64,000 bases of DNA from positions 124,001 through 188,000 of the forward strand of contig JAODUP010000578.1 of the NCBI GenBank assembly GCA_025642065.1. Direction: 5' to 3'. Positions within the stretch are counted from its first letter, which is position 1; each line of letters begins with the position of its first letter. Source of the stretch: Paralvinella palmiformis. Its lineage: Eukaryota; Annelida; Polychaeta; Terebellida; Alvinellidae. The notes under the pieces were generated by a model. It saw only the letters and a list, made by a program, of their open reading frames with translations. It was not told the DNA's origin and did not search any database. The position numbers were made by a program, and so were the translations under genes. Positions 13,361 through 26,904 of this stretch are shown here, in pieces.

Positions 13361-16300
13361 GCCGACTCCATTCCCCCACAATAACTATCTATATCTGAGA
13401 CACGATGCTATATGATCACAATATACATATTTCCACACGAGTCAGCTGCCCTCCGCCCCTCTCCCCCACCCCACCCCTCCCCGCCTTATCATTGATCACC
13501 CTTCACCCGGATCACATTCCCGCGGTCGGCGTTGCCATGGTTTCCAGCCAGTCTGGCGGCTGTTGATGTCGTCGGCGGGCGGCTGAGGACGGGAGGCACC
13601 ACAGACCCCGCACTCTCCGGATGACGTATCCGTCTGTACGTGCCACCCACCCACACATACACACACACCGTGTCGTGATGTCTTCCATGCTCTACAGATG
13701 TGTCGGGCTCTTCTAGACTAACCATCAGGCGACACAGGATTATGTTGCTCCTAATATATATATATATATATATACTGCAAACTGAGAAGGGCAGGTGTGG
13801 TTCTGAACCCGACCCCAACACACCATTACAAGCTAGTTGCCCATTGAAATAATAAGAATGAATGAATGAATGAAGCAATTAAATAATCAATTAATCTTTT
13901 TATAATCCGCAGCCCTGGTCACACCTGTTACATACGCCAAAATGGCTACTCCCTACGAAAATCAGACGATAAACCCGTAGCCTTTCACTGACAGATGAAA
14001 CATCCAACAAACACCGTCGTCGACACACAAGCGTTCCGTGGTACTATATATTACCTGCAGGTCTCCAGTGCGATGTACCACTGGACTGTGAGAACGCCAG
14101 TCAACCACCAATCATGAGTAATTAGCTGGCGGACGGTCGCTTTGAACCTAGGTCCTCCTTTCTATGCCAACTCTCTTTACCGTGACATGCCAAGATATGC
14201 AATCGCAAATATGATGATGATTGATGTTTTACGACCACTTTTGTGCACATGGTAGGCTAAATGGGCCGAGCGATCTCCAAATGTGATGAACCGAAGTCAA
14301 AGATGAAACACCCTTCAGACATAACCACGACGAGATTCGAACTCGGGCGGTAGTGATCTGTGATCCAACGCGCTACCAGTTAGACCAAAGAGGCGCCCGT
14401 GATAAAAAAATACCATTGCCATATACAGGTTTAACAATAATTGCGGCATATGTTTAATGTGGAGCCAAAACTAGCTGACGTCATCCTTCGGTGTTTACAC
14501 CCCCCCCCCCAAATTTAAAAACAAAACAAACATGACTAGATTATTTGCTTAAAGACTCTTCCGAGGAGCGATTCTTATTAACTGTGCCATTGCGCTGTCC
14601 CAGACGGTAAGCCATTCGTCGGCGTTGGATCTGATATCGCAAATGATATGTATATATTGTCAGAGGATGTAATACGTGACGTGGCAACGGGCGACTGTTC
14701 ACCTTATTTGCGGCAAGTAGCCATCCGCGAGTGACTGACTGACTGACTGACTGGTCAGCAACCGCATCGATGGAGGATGACATAAATCGGACAAGTTAAT
14801 GTTTTCGAAAGACAGCCAAACAAACATTTCCCCCCCCCCTCCCGTCTCCGGCGATTAAGGGTAAAATACGATAAACGATTGATTGATTCAGGTCGATGTG
14901 TGATATGAAATGGAAATCGTTTAGAAAACGGACGATTAATTCAGGGTTAATCGTCCGTGGCGCATAAGCATTGCCCATGACGTCACGATCTAACCAGTAA
15001 TGAAGCAGTCATTATAGTTATTTTAAAAGGTGCCCTATACTGTGTTGTGAGCCACTGTTACGGTTAGCCACAATCCCAACTGTCTCGTCGGCTATCAATA
15101 TTTCGTGGTTCTTGATGTATTTATCAACAGTTCATCGATGAACGCTCCGTGAAGGCCTTACCGGGCGGGTGCCTTCGTGGTCTAGTTGGTAGCGCGTTGG
15201 ACTACAGATAATTACCACCTGAATTCGAATCTCGTCGTGGGCATATCTGAAGGGTGTTTCATCTCTGACTTCGCTTCATTACCTTTGGACGTCGCTCGGC
15301 CCATTTAGCCTACCATGTGGACAAAAGTGGCTGTAAAACAGCAATCATCATCATCATCTTCATAAAGCCCTTAAAGGTTGTCAAAATATTCTTCGAGTGT
15401 TCAGAACTGCAGTTTAAGAATCGTCCGTGAACATTTCACGAATTTCGCGTCGTCCGCGAAGTGTTCATGAAACTCTGAGCTGTTTTGAGAAATAGTCAGG
15501 AACGCTTCGTGAGCCGAAGTTCACGAATGAGACAGATGAACTATTCGCGAACAAATTTATCTGTCCGATGAAGTGGATTTCACTCGGAAAGGTCATAAAT
15601 CCTTCTGCCTCGTGAGCTATCTTTAATATTCGACAAACCATCAAACTGGAATCTGCTTCGACCTTTGAGCTACCAATTTTAAGACGTGTCGTATTATGAG
15701 CGATCAAGATTATCTTTGGTGTCCCCTAAGCCGCCGAAGTTATGCTCCGCATTATACCATAAGCTACCCAAATCAGATTTTATATTACCAGCAACAGCAA
15801 CTGCAACAACAACAAGCTGAACGCGTATCATTAACAGATATCTTAGCAGGAAAAGGTCGGATACTTATGTTTTTTGTAGGTAAACATCTTCAAAATAAGT
15901 CCACTTAAGTCCTCAACCAGGATGCTGTATAAAGCTACTACATTAGATTCATGTCAATAACAAACAAACGAAAGTATACATAAATATACATATATTATAA
16001 CACAGACACAGACTTGTTTCAGTTAGGCTATTCATTTCGACGTACCTTGAACACGTATTGACGCCAAATTACTCAAGAGAAGGAATATTTTAACGACTAA
16101 AAGTTGGATTTATGATCGTGTTCTACCTCCGGGTGCATTAGGTATCACTTTGTTCGCGGCTTCGCTCGAAATTGACCGATTTCATAGACTAATCGTTCTG
16201 AAATTATCTCTGATTACCGCTAGTCATTTTTTTTACTCTTTCACACCTTGCCGTATAAACGCGGCTTCCCGTAAGAGCCAATCTGTCAACTCAGAGACGG

Positions 16301-16601
16301 CAATAACTAGTAATGTTTCAATCGAAACAACTACCATTTTGCCCATCGTCATAATAACAGAAATCAACACTAGGTGGCTGACGACGGCCAGGGGGGGTCT
16401 CTACCCAAACTTTAACAAGATAAGAAAGGTAGTCATAATTACTAGAAGCAGCACGGAAATCCCGAGTAGATGGAACCACAGGTAACCACTGTTCGGGTTG
16501 GAACAGTACACCCCCCCCTCCTCTTTAAGATCATCCACTGAGTTGTATTGTTATTGACAGCTTTAAGCTTTCGCACTTGATCAGACATCCATAGATAGAT
16601 A

Positions 16602-16689
<88 letters not shown>

Positions 16690-18200
16690 GATAGATAGAT
16701 AGATAGATAGATGCTCTAAAGCTTTTTACATTATTACTATACCTTACCCAGACCTGTTTCAATCCAACATACACCGCAACCACCTCAACTCCCAAGGGAG
16801 CACACACACACGCGCACGCACACATAATAAATGCATCAATCTGTACCCAGTTGCGTGGATAACCAACCAAATTATTCCCTAAAATAGGGAACCTGGGCAT
16901 TTCATTCCCATCTTCACCACTGAGAAATAATACCACGCCGTGTTACGACAGTAGAATCTACTTTGTTGTTGAACCTTAATTTCGATCGTCTCCGTAAAAC
17001 CTGGTTCGTTATTGAATACCAACGTGCGCGTGGAGTGACTATCTGGAAATGGCAGACCCTCGAAAGCCGTCGACTGAAGTCGCCTTTTAATGCCATTAGA
17101 CGACGAGTGTCCACCCACAGCACTTATTGTTTTCAATGTCAGCCCATTAAATCCTGTAACTAGGTAATTTCTCGAGTAATCCATACTAACCGACTTGAGC
17201 GGGCGTTGGCGTAAAAGGAGAGTCTAAACATTAATATGGACTCTACCGTCTTGACCGGGTAAATCTTGCTGTTTTACGGCCGCTTTTGTAAACATTGGTA
17301 GGCTAAACGGGCCGGTGACCTCCAAAGGTAATGCGGCGAAGTGAAAGATGAAACATCCTTCTGACATAGCCGGGCCGGGGTTTGAACCCGGGTGCTATAG
17401 ATATCGTGGCCAACCCCGCTACCAGTTAGGCCATGGAGGCGCCCTGTCTCGACCAGGTAGATGGATAATCAGTCGCTGGTTAGTTTATGCGAATCATGTC
17501 GGCAGGGAGTCCTTCTGGAAATGCCACAAGTTTGCGAATCGCAGAATGCAGGGTCTCGAATATGTATTCAATATTACAGAAAGTGGTCTAATTGACTAAA
17601 CTGTAAGACAGGAATGGTTCCTTTAATATCACTGCTTTGGACCAGAGTCTTTCTTCTACTTCTTTTCTATGTCAACATTATACTCAGAGAATCGTCATCA
17701 ATCACGATTAAGATTATCTAGATCTAGAATATAGCGCTCAATCTGAGTAGCGATTACACCAACAGATGAGGAGATGGCCACTAAGCACCGGCACGGGTTG
17801 CTTCACCTGGAACTACTTCAATTAAATTTGTGGTAAAACCGTTTCTCCATGGAAATGCTAGATTTTGTACACAAATTTGTGTTATAATTTCAATGGCGTC
17901 TAAGGTTTATACGCATCAGTCTGAAATGGCATTGTGCCATATGTCTCCTGAGCATTGTCTGCTTCGTGTACTGATGAAATCATAGCCCAGTTTATACATT
18001 TTCTTTTCTCGTATATTCAAAATACAATAACTGCATTTTGGAAATCATAAAACAGTTTAAATACTGTCTTTTTTTGTATATTCAAAATAAAATTAATGAT
18101 TATTTAGAAATACTAAATGGATGCATTCAAGGGGTACAAATTATACCCCTTGAATGCATCCATTTAGTATTCCATGCCTGGGTTGTAAATTTGACACACA

Positions 18201-18241
<41 letters not shown>

Positions 18242-21200
18242 ATGACCAGAAAGAAAAGAAAATATTGTGTACAAAAGCATAATGTAGGAGGATTTGGTGG
18301 TTGAATATTTATTTCTATCTAAATAACTCAATAAGAAATGAATAATCATTGAATGGATACAACGAACCAGGTGACATATATGAAGCATATGAGCAGGTGA
18401 AAAATCCATCCTTTCCATTGAAAAGTTGCAAAAATAATACAACGGAAAACCAGAGGATGGCAACTTTTAGGCACATCCAGGTAGGCTAAATGGGCCGACC
18501 GACATCCAAAGGTAATGAAGCGGAAGTCAAAGATGAAACACCCTTCAGATATGCCCACGCCAAAATTCGAACTCGGGTGGTAGTGATCTTTGGTCCAACG
18601 CGCTACCAGTTGGACCACGAAGGCGCCCTCCCACGCGAAAGGAGAACTGCTTGAGTCTAAATTCATCTACAAAGACAATGCACCATTAAGCATCGAATGT
18701 GACACGAAGTCGGTAGTTCGACTGCTGGTGTTATAGTGGTATGTCAGCCTGGTTGAAGAAGGTTTCACATATATATGATAGGACTGGTCGAGGTCAGTGC
18801 CTGATCCATAGAAGGCTGCTGAGGGCCTGGGAAAAGTCAAGAATCAGCTTTAATCTATATCGTGATGAAATTAGATAATGACGAAGACACGCTGTAGATA
18901 GACAGGTCCGGTTATTGTATGGTTCCCACAGCCAAGGAAATATTATTTTCCAGGACATTTCCGGGACAGAATTACCATTTGCCAGAACAAAGTATACAAG
19001 ATTTAAAGATAATAAATCAAGATATGTGCGAAAAAGCATATATTTAATTAATGTATGATCGATTATTGACAATATTATGGTACAGCCTCCCCCTCATCCC
19101 TTCTAGCCGTCTAATCCAGCCATTTTTATTTAAATTTTAACTAACATGGGATATTAAGACTGAGGCCTAATGTACTGGTCCTCTTTTTCTTCTACAATCA
19201 AAATTTTCTTCTATAGGTTATTATTTATTCGCGGGCTTTTTTGTTCTAAGTGAATTTGTTCACAGGCAACATTTTTCCTAGGAAATTTCCTAATTTTGTA
19301 AAATTCAAGGACATTTCCAGGACTCGTAAAATGAATTTGTTATTTTCCAGGTCGCGTGTTATTATTGGTGTTATATATATATTGATGTTAAATGATAAAA
19401 AAAGATTGCATTCTACGGCAAGATTAACAAATTGTTGTGTAAACTGAGTCAAATGTAAAATGTTGCTATTTACGGCCACTTTTGTGCACATGGTAGGCTA
19501 AATGGGCCGTGTAAAATTTATTTATATATTCATTGTATGACTTTAGTTGGTGGCACATTATCTAGGTTACAAATAGTTTATACAGTCAGACGTTCATCAG
19601 TAACATGAATTATGGAGTTATGTCGAGCCGTGTTAGCCCAGTTAAGTTAGAGCGTAGGACTCGTAGACGAAAGGTCGCGGGTTCCAGGCTCCGGAGCTGC
19701 AGTGCCATCATGTGGCGATTGGTTCACTCATCCATAAAATGAGAATCGGACGGGACGCGATGGCCATGTGTTTCAGTAACGCTTTACGCTAGAATAATGG
19801 CAGCATGCGTTGTATGCTCCCTGGGGAGTTGAGATGTGTGCCGGATTGGAACAGGTCTGAGTCAGGGATAATAATACTGTAAAACGCCTTAGGGTAGCTA
19901 TATACCTGAATAGGCTTCTATATAAATGTCACATATTATTATCATCATATTTTGTTTTATGTGATGTAAATATGGGATAAAGATTGTGAACTAATTAGTC
20001 ATAGGTATAATATTTGGTGAGTCTGTTTCATTTAGCCCGCGCTCTATATACTACTATTAATAGATTTGAAATTGTTCAGCTTCGCTGCTGGTCACATTTG
20101 GGACACATGCCAAGGGCAACGTGCTAAAAACATAGGTATGAGCTCGATTCAAACCCACAAACTTAGTTGTTTATAGCAATGCGCTCTAACCATTGCACCA
20201 TTAGAACGCCCTTCAACTACAAACGTGTTACTGTATGTGTGTGTGCGCTCGCGCGTGTGAGAAGATAAATATATATACGGCACTGACTCAGAGCGCCAAG
20301 ATCCAAACATCCATAAAAACTGATAGCATTAACCTTAGTGCATGCGTGGGTGTATCTGTGTATGTGCATGCCCAAACGTGTGCATTCATACAAATCAGAA
20401 GACATTTGCTAAGTAGAAAGAAGCTTCATAAATGCCGTTTATAACAAACTCTCCGATCAAAGCTAGCTGTTTTTAATGAGTAGTTTTCTACATTATATAA
20501 ATGAGCACTGTCTAAAATCACTGATCAAGATCAATGATGATGATTGATGTTTAACGGCCACATTTGTGCACACGGCAGGCTAAACGAGCCGAGCGACCTC
20601 CAAAGGTAATGAGGCCAAGTCACAGCTGAAACACCCTTCAGATATGCCCACGCCGAGATTCGAACTCGGGTGGTGGTGATCTGTGGTCCGACAGGCTACC
20701 AGTTGGACCACGGAGGCGTTCAAGATCAAACAATAAACACGGGCTATTGAACCAATATTTATTTATCGGATTTGCGTTAGTAATAGGTAGTTCTTCGATT
20801 TAAATATAACACGTATACGTCTCTTCTCGTCCACAATTTGGTTGATGTCTTCATTATTTAAGCATACAATTTCTGCCAGAATCAATTAACTCAGCGTTGT
20901 AAAATTAATACTTAAAAAATCACACCCTTATTGGGGCGATGTTCGTAAACGAGGCGTGACGTTTAAGACCAACAATACTAACGAACCGACTCACAGTACC
21001 CACTCATCGGTGAGCTATCATTTTACCGGCTTAAAGCGTCCGCTTCTGGTTGAATGAGATGGATTGAGCGCCTATTAATGGCAGCTGAAAATGAGATACT
21101 CTACAGGGAGTAAGTGATCATGACAGGTTTACACGCCACATACCGGAGAAGGGGAGTAATGGCCACAGCCCTCTCTAAACCTGAACACAGCATATTAGCA

Positions 21201-22914
21201 GTTCTCAGTTGAGCTTTCAGTGCAGAATAAATGATGCTCTGTAAACGATAAAATATGGTCGTGTGTGTGTGTGTGCGCGCGCGCGTGTATGCATTGGTAG
21301 TGTTTCTGATATATTAATCACAAGTTGATCCATTTTCTGGGAGAATTCTATGTCATGAAGCCGTATAACACAGTCTCTGTTTTAATATACTTCTACCATT
21401 CATTGTTATAACATAAATATACACTCACTCACTCACAAATATATATATGCGCGCACACACGCGCAATAAAACCACAGGCTATATTGCAGCCCAGAGATTA
21501 TCATTTCCATGGCAGAACAAAGAATCTATAACTGTAAAATATTAAATTAACCATAATCATTGTCTACATCATGTGGAAACTGTTTACATTATACTACTTG
21601 AACGACTTGGAGGAACATCAGACATCATCAGAAATACATCAAGGAATTAAGAAGTGGCCACTGTCCCCAGGATGAGCTATTTCGTGGAGAATCGCCCACT
21701 GGGGATGTGAATTTGTGGACAGCGCTCCACTCAAAAAGTAAATAATACTGAACCAAGTAATAAAATTTAATTTTATGCCTCTTCACACACTATTTACAAA
21801 AGTTCTCAATTGTAAAACAAGTGATAATAAGATAAGACTACAGAGGTTGTTATTGCACTCGACTCGATTGACAGGAATCCACGGCTCATTCCTTGATAAC
21901 TGGATACATCGAAAAATAGGCTTGATTTCACATATCAGTAAGTACTCCAAAACAGATATTATTACAAATGAATCAATATTGCCTTTCATTAATTACAAGA
22001 TATATGAGACATCAAGGTGGCGGAAATAAAAATTAAATTAAGCTTCCTACATCAGGATTAAAATAATACTCTGCATGGTTTGTTTCCAGTATTTCTCTTT
22101 ACGTAGCTGTCAACTTGTTTACGTTGTTGCTAGGCAACTGTGTGATCAGCAATAATATTCATTCATTAGCAACCACCCTGTCACATCAGAACCGTTATAT
22201 GTTTTTAAATATTTTCTTCAGGGGAGCAGTCTTTTCTGCTGTTATTAAGTTAATTCGAAACTTGTGTACTGCTAAAACCAAACAAATCTTTCGTAGTGCA
22301 TCGAAAAACAATATTTATGCCAACGTTTCCATTTGCTTTACAGCAAACAAGCACGCACACATATGCGCATAAATTCCCACTTACATACATACCCAAAACA
22401 TTATTGAACAAAGGTCACATTAAGAATGACAGCCTGTATATAAAAGTCAGACACGGCTACACAACAGGTGTAGTGGAAGTTATAATTTACAACTTCAATA
22501 ACAAAACAACAATTAGTGATATTGTTATGATGGAACAATATAAAGACAGACATCTTTTGTGGACCATAATCATAAGATACGGCTGAGAATAATAGGGTTA
22601 TTCTCCTCAGAAACACCATTACCCCATCCGAAATTCCCCCCCCCCCCCAACAGTCGTACTCTCCCCCAGTCCACCTGACATATCCACTACCCCATCAAAT
22701 AATAAACTGCGCGCGCACAGACACCCACAAACACAGAGAGAGAGAGAGCTTTAGTCACCATTACCAAACACCTCACCAGCCATCATTAATGGCAAAGCCC
22801 CAAAATAACACAGTTGTCAGTAGATAACAAATACAAACTTAACTCCTCAGCCCCTTAAGGCCCAGGATTATAGGATTATAGTATACAGCAGAGCTGGAAA
22901 TAGCAGGCTACCAG

Positions 22915-22957
<43 letters not shown>

Positions 22958-24003
22958 CGACCAGGGACTGATCTACATCAAAATGTCTTTTAGTTAACAA
23001 CGACTGGCCTCATTGTGGTCACGGGGGGAGGGTTGCTTAAGGATAAAAGAAAACCCTGTCCTCCCACTGGTCATACTCATAGGGGGCGCCACTATTCAGA
23101 TGATATTCTGTGCGTGCGTGCGTGTGTCAGTCTGATTAACTCTCTGTATGCCCCTCTGTCCATACGTATACGTATGCCTGTATCCTTGTCTGTGCCGTTG
23201 TCCGTGTCTCTGTCCACATTAGTCTAACTGTTTGTATATCTGTCTACATATCTTTTCAGCTGTATGTCCGTATCCATTTGCTAGTCTCCGTCCAGCCTGT
23301 CTGCATCTGTTGCGGGTCTATCCATGTCCCACCGACTAATGGGACGCTTATCTGCCTCTCTGCCTTTAAGCATCTCTATTTCTCTACGGTTGTCAGTCTA
23401 CGTCTGCATCTCTCTCCGTCTGTCCGTGTCAGTCTAACGTCTGTACGTATGTGTATATCCGTATCACTGTTTCTCTGTCCATCCGTCTTTCTGTTTGTGT
23501 TACATCCGTCCATCCGACAATCGCTCCCACCCGTTTCCACTCTGATGGGTGACCCTGGACACCAGTATCGTCGTCCAAACCCCATTTAATATAACGTTCA
23601 TGTGTCGAACTGACGGACGAACCCCGACACTTGGTCACGGCCCCGCGTCACAGGACATCTCACGCCACAGACCACAGTTAGCCGACCTCCGCCCCCGTCT
23701 GACCGAGCCAGAAAAAGGGTCAAGAAAGCCGAACCATCGACAAATACGGGGCTCTGGTCAAGCGCCGGCATACGAGCACTACGTTATGGCGGCCATCCTT
23801 CATCACACCCGTGTTACCGGCTGACAATGCGTTATGGCCCTCGTGGCTATATCCGTCTATGACGAGCCATCCGAGAAGGGGACAGGTGTCACGTGGTCTT
23901 AGGAGGCGACGTCTTATTGGACAAGAAGGAAACCGATCAATCTAATCTCTGTCTGACAGCACCTAGCAATCAGTGCGACACAGTGTTGTATATATATATA
24001 TAT

Positions 24004-24040
<37 letters not shown>

Positions 24041-25264
24041 CAACATTTAGCGTATTATAGGCAAATAAGACATAACCAAGTAATTAGTGCCAGATGTGCT
24101 GTAATTGATCCCTGATCTCTGATCATTGACTTGTTGGGTTAGTCTGGGGCACGGCGATGGCTGAGTGGTAGCGTACGGGTGTAGAAATGTGACAGACCCT
24201 CGGCTCAAATCCTGCCATTCGTCAACTTCGGTAGTCTAGTGGTAAGCGCGTTAATAACTGCCAAAGATCACGGTTCGATCCCGTCAAAGGGTGAAAACTT
24301 TCCACGAATTAATTTCTCGACTGACAAGATCGTGGGTGGCTGACCACATTAACTGGCACTGCCGTATCCAGTGAATTAATTAAAAGGGTGACGTTAAAGA
24401 TACCCCTGAGCATGTAATACAATCTGGTAGTAATCATCCTCAGGGTATCTTGGCTCCATCTTTCCGTACTGGGACCCTATGAGGGGGGAGGGAAAGGGAT
24501 TTATGACCATAATAAAACGGACCACACTGGAAATAAGTGTTTACACTTTCACGTGCTATTCCTGTTTCACGTTGAGAGATAGTGAAATGAAAAAATAAAT
24601 GTTAATGTTGCCGTTTTACGGTCACTTTTCTGCACAAGGTAGGCTAAATGGGCCGAGCGACGTCCAAAAGTAATCAGACGAAGTGAAAAATGAAAGTTAA
24701 AACAACCTTCTGACACAGCCCAGACGGGGTTTGAACCTAGGTGCTACAGATCTGTGCCCAACCACGCTACCAATTAGGCCAAGGGGACCTGATTGTGAGG
24801 TGAGAGAAATCCAACTTCAATCTACACGATGACTATTGTTCTTTCCTATAGTCGCTGATTGATACAGTGCCAAAGCTGGACGAGGCGAATTACCGTTGAT
24901 CTCAATCCCAGTATCACGAGGTGTCCATCGACTGTTCTCCATCTTGTGTGGATGGTGCTGCCAAATGTCAACCAAAAAGATGTCTCTGACAGACTTCGCT
25001 AAAATCGAAATACTGCTGTTTTATGGACGGACAATTCTGTACACAACGGATCGACCAAGCTCCGAAGATCATATGGGGAAGCGAACGATGAAACACCCTT
25101 CGGATCAAACCGGAGCCAGCAGGATTTGAACCCTGACGCGGGTTACCAATGAAACCAGTTAGACTACCGAGGCGCCGTTTCGAGAGCATTATTTAGAGAT
25201 GGCTTTAACAGTTAAAGCTACGAGCTGAACATAATCGCGTTTGACTATAACCATACAGAACTTA

Positions 25265-25312
<48 letters not shown>

Positions 25313-26845
25313 TATGTTGTGAGATTAATGGATGTTCCACACTTCACCAGGCGGCAAACAACGGCGGAACAGGCGTAAAGGGATTTTATCATTTCTGGTT
25401 CTGGCAGCTGGTTGATGGCTCTATCACGGGGAGCCACTGCGATGACACACACACGCGCGCGTATGTGTGTGTGAGAGATCTCGCAGTATATGGCCAGCTA
25501 ACCGAGTGACTTTGTCTGGATCGTAAGGTATTATGGATTGTGCTAATTACAATTGCCTGCTGTTATCATTAACCAGCCAGATTGGTGTAAATAGGCCCGG
25601 AGTGTTAATATTAATAACGGAGTAACGTTGCTCCAATCAACCAATATGCATCAAACGACGACACTCAGTGGGAACGCGATATGATAATCTAAGTCAATAC
25701 GAAATCGGAAATCCGTCTACCACTTTAAATATTTGTTCCTGTGTGCGTATGCGCGTGTGTGCATGCTCCTGTGTGAGTTTAAAATGTTTGTGAATGTTTA
25801 GCGAATAATGTGATGATTCGGTGGAAAAACATGGCTAGGTTCTCTCTCTCACTCACTCACTCTCTCTCTCTCTATCACACACACACACAACAATATACGA
25901 CTGTCTAGTAACGTGCAGCCTTATTAGTTTCTAGTAAGTACCCCTTGTAACTGATAAGTATCAGACCTCGACGTAAAAATTTACGATTATTGTTTTAACA
26001 ATAACTGGTGTAAATCAGCGATGGGTGTTTATCATTGGCATCAGTAATAGCTGGGAAATATTTAGCCATGGGGCAAATCTGTTAGATCACAGATCGCTAC
26101 CACCCGTGTTCGAATCTTGCCGTGGGCATATCTGAAGGGTGTTTCATCTCTGACTTCGCCTCAGTATCTTTGGAGGTCGCTCGTCCCATTTAGCCTACCA
26201 TGTGCATAAATGTGGCCGTTAAACATCAATCATCGTCATCACTCAGGGGAGCCGTTCAGTTGAAACACCCTACAGACGCCGAGGCAACACTGGGATTCAA
26301 TCCCGTCTGAAGCTCTGTAGTACACGGTACTATTAACTGTACTACGCAAGCACACCTAACTTAATGACTCATTGAAGAAACACCTAAGACAGGTTTGACA
26401 GAGTACCAGAATCAAAGCGAATAAACATACTCGGGGTTATTTTTCAAATCAATGTCAGCTCAAAAGTTACGGAATTAAATTATTTTAGCTTTTTATTGAT
26501 GTACATATATGTATATGTTTTTATTGAGGTACATACATGTATATATGTTTTACTGGTGTGCATATAATAATCTAGGCAACCCATTATGTGATGCTGCACT
26601 GAATCCATTCTGTATTTCTATCACCTTCATAAGTCAGAATTGTTATCTCCTTTCCAAGGTGACTTATTTTTTTTTATAAACGGCACGTTTACTTCTTACC
26701 TGTGACTTTTTACCTGCCATTTGTTATTAGCAACCTGCTAGCCAAATCATATTTTATATTACGTCACATTATGTACGATATTATTCTTGTTTTTGTTATC
26801 ATTGGTGTGAGTCATAGACCGCAACCCTAAATTGACAGGATTACA

Positions 26846-26904
<59 letters not shown>

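Noticed and set aside
13489..13878. 129-codon minus-strand open frame across the GC-rich patch
   Set aside because: It crosses a TA microsatellite, has no recognisable domain and no supporting splice sites; long frames are expected in GC-rich sequence.
16442..16936. 164-codon minus-strand open frame
   Set aside because: Its middle is a translated TA/GA/GATA microsatellite (Tyr-Ile and Ser-Leu repeats).
23015..23824. Several overlapping open frames around 23.0-23.8 kb
   Set aside because: They are produced by the degenerate TCTG/TCCG repeat and adjacent less AT-rich sequence, with no homology that I can see.
24151..24291. Considered as functional tRNA genes
   Set aside because: Boxes A and B are present but acceptor stems do not pair and a SINE-like body follows.
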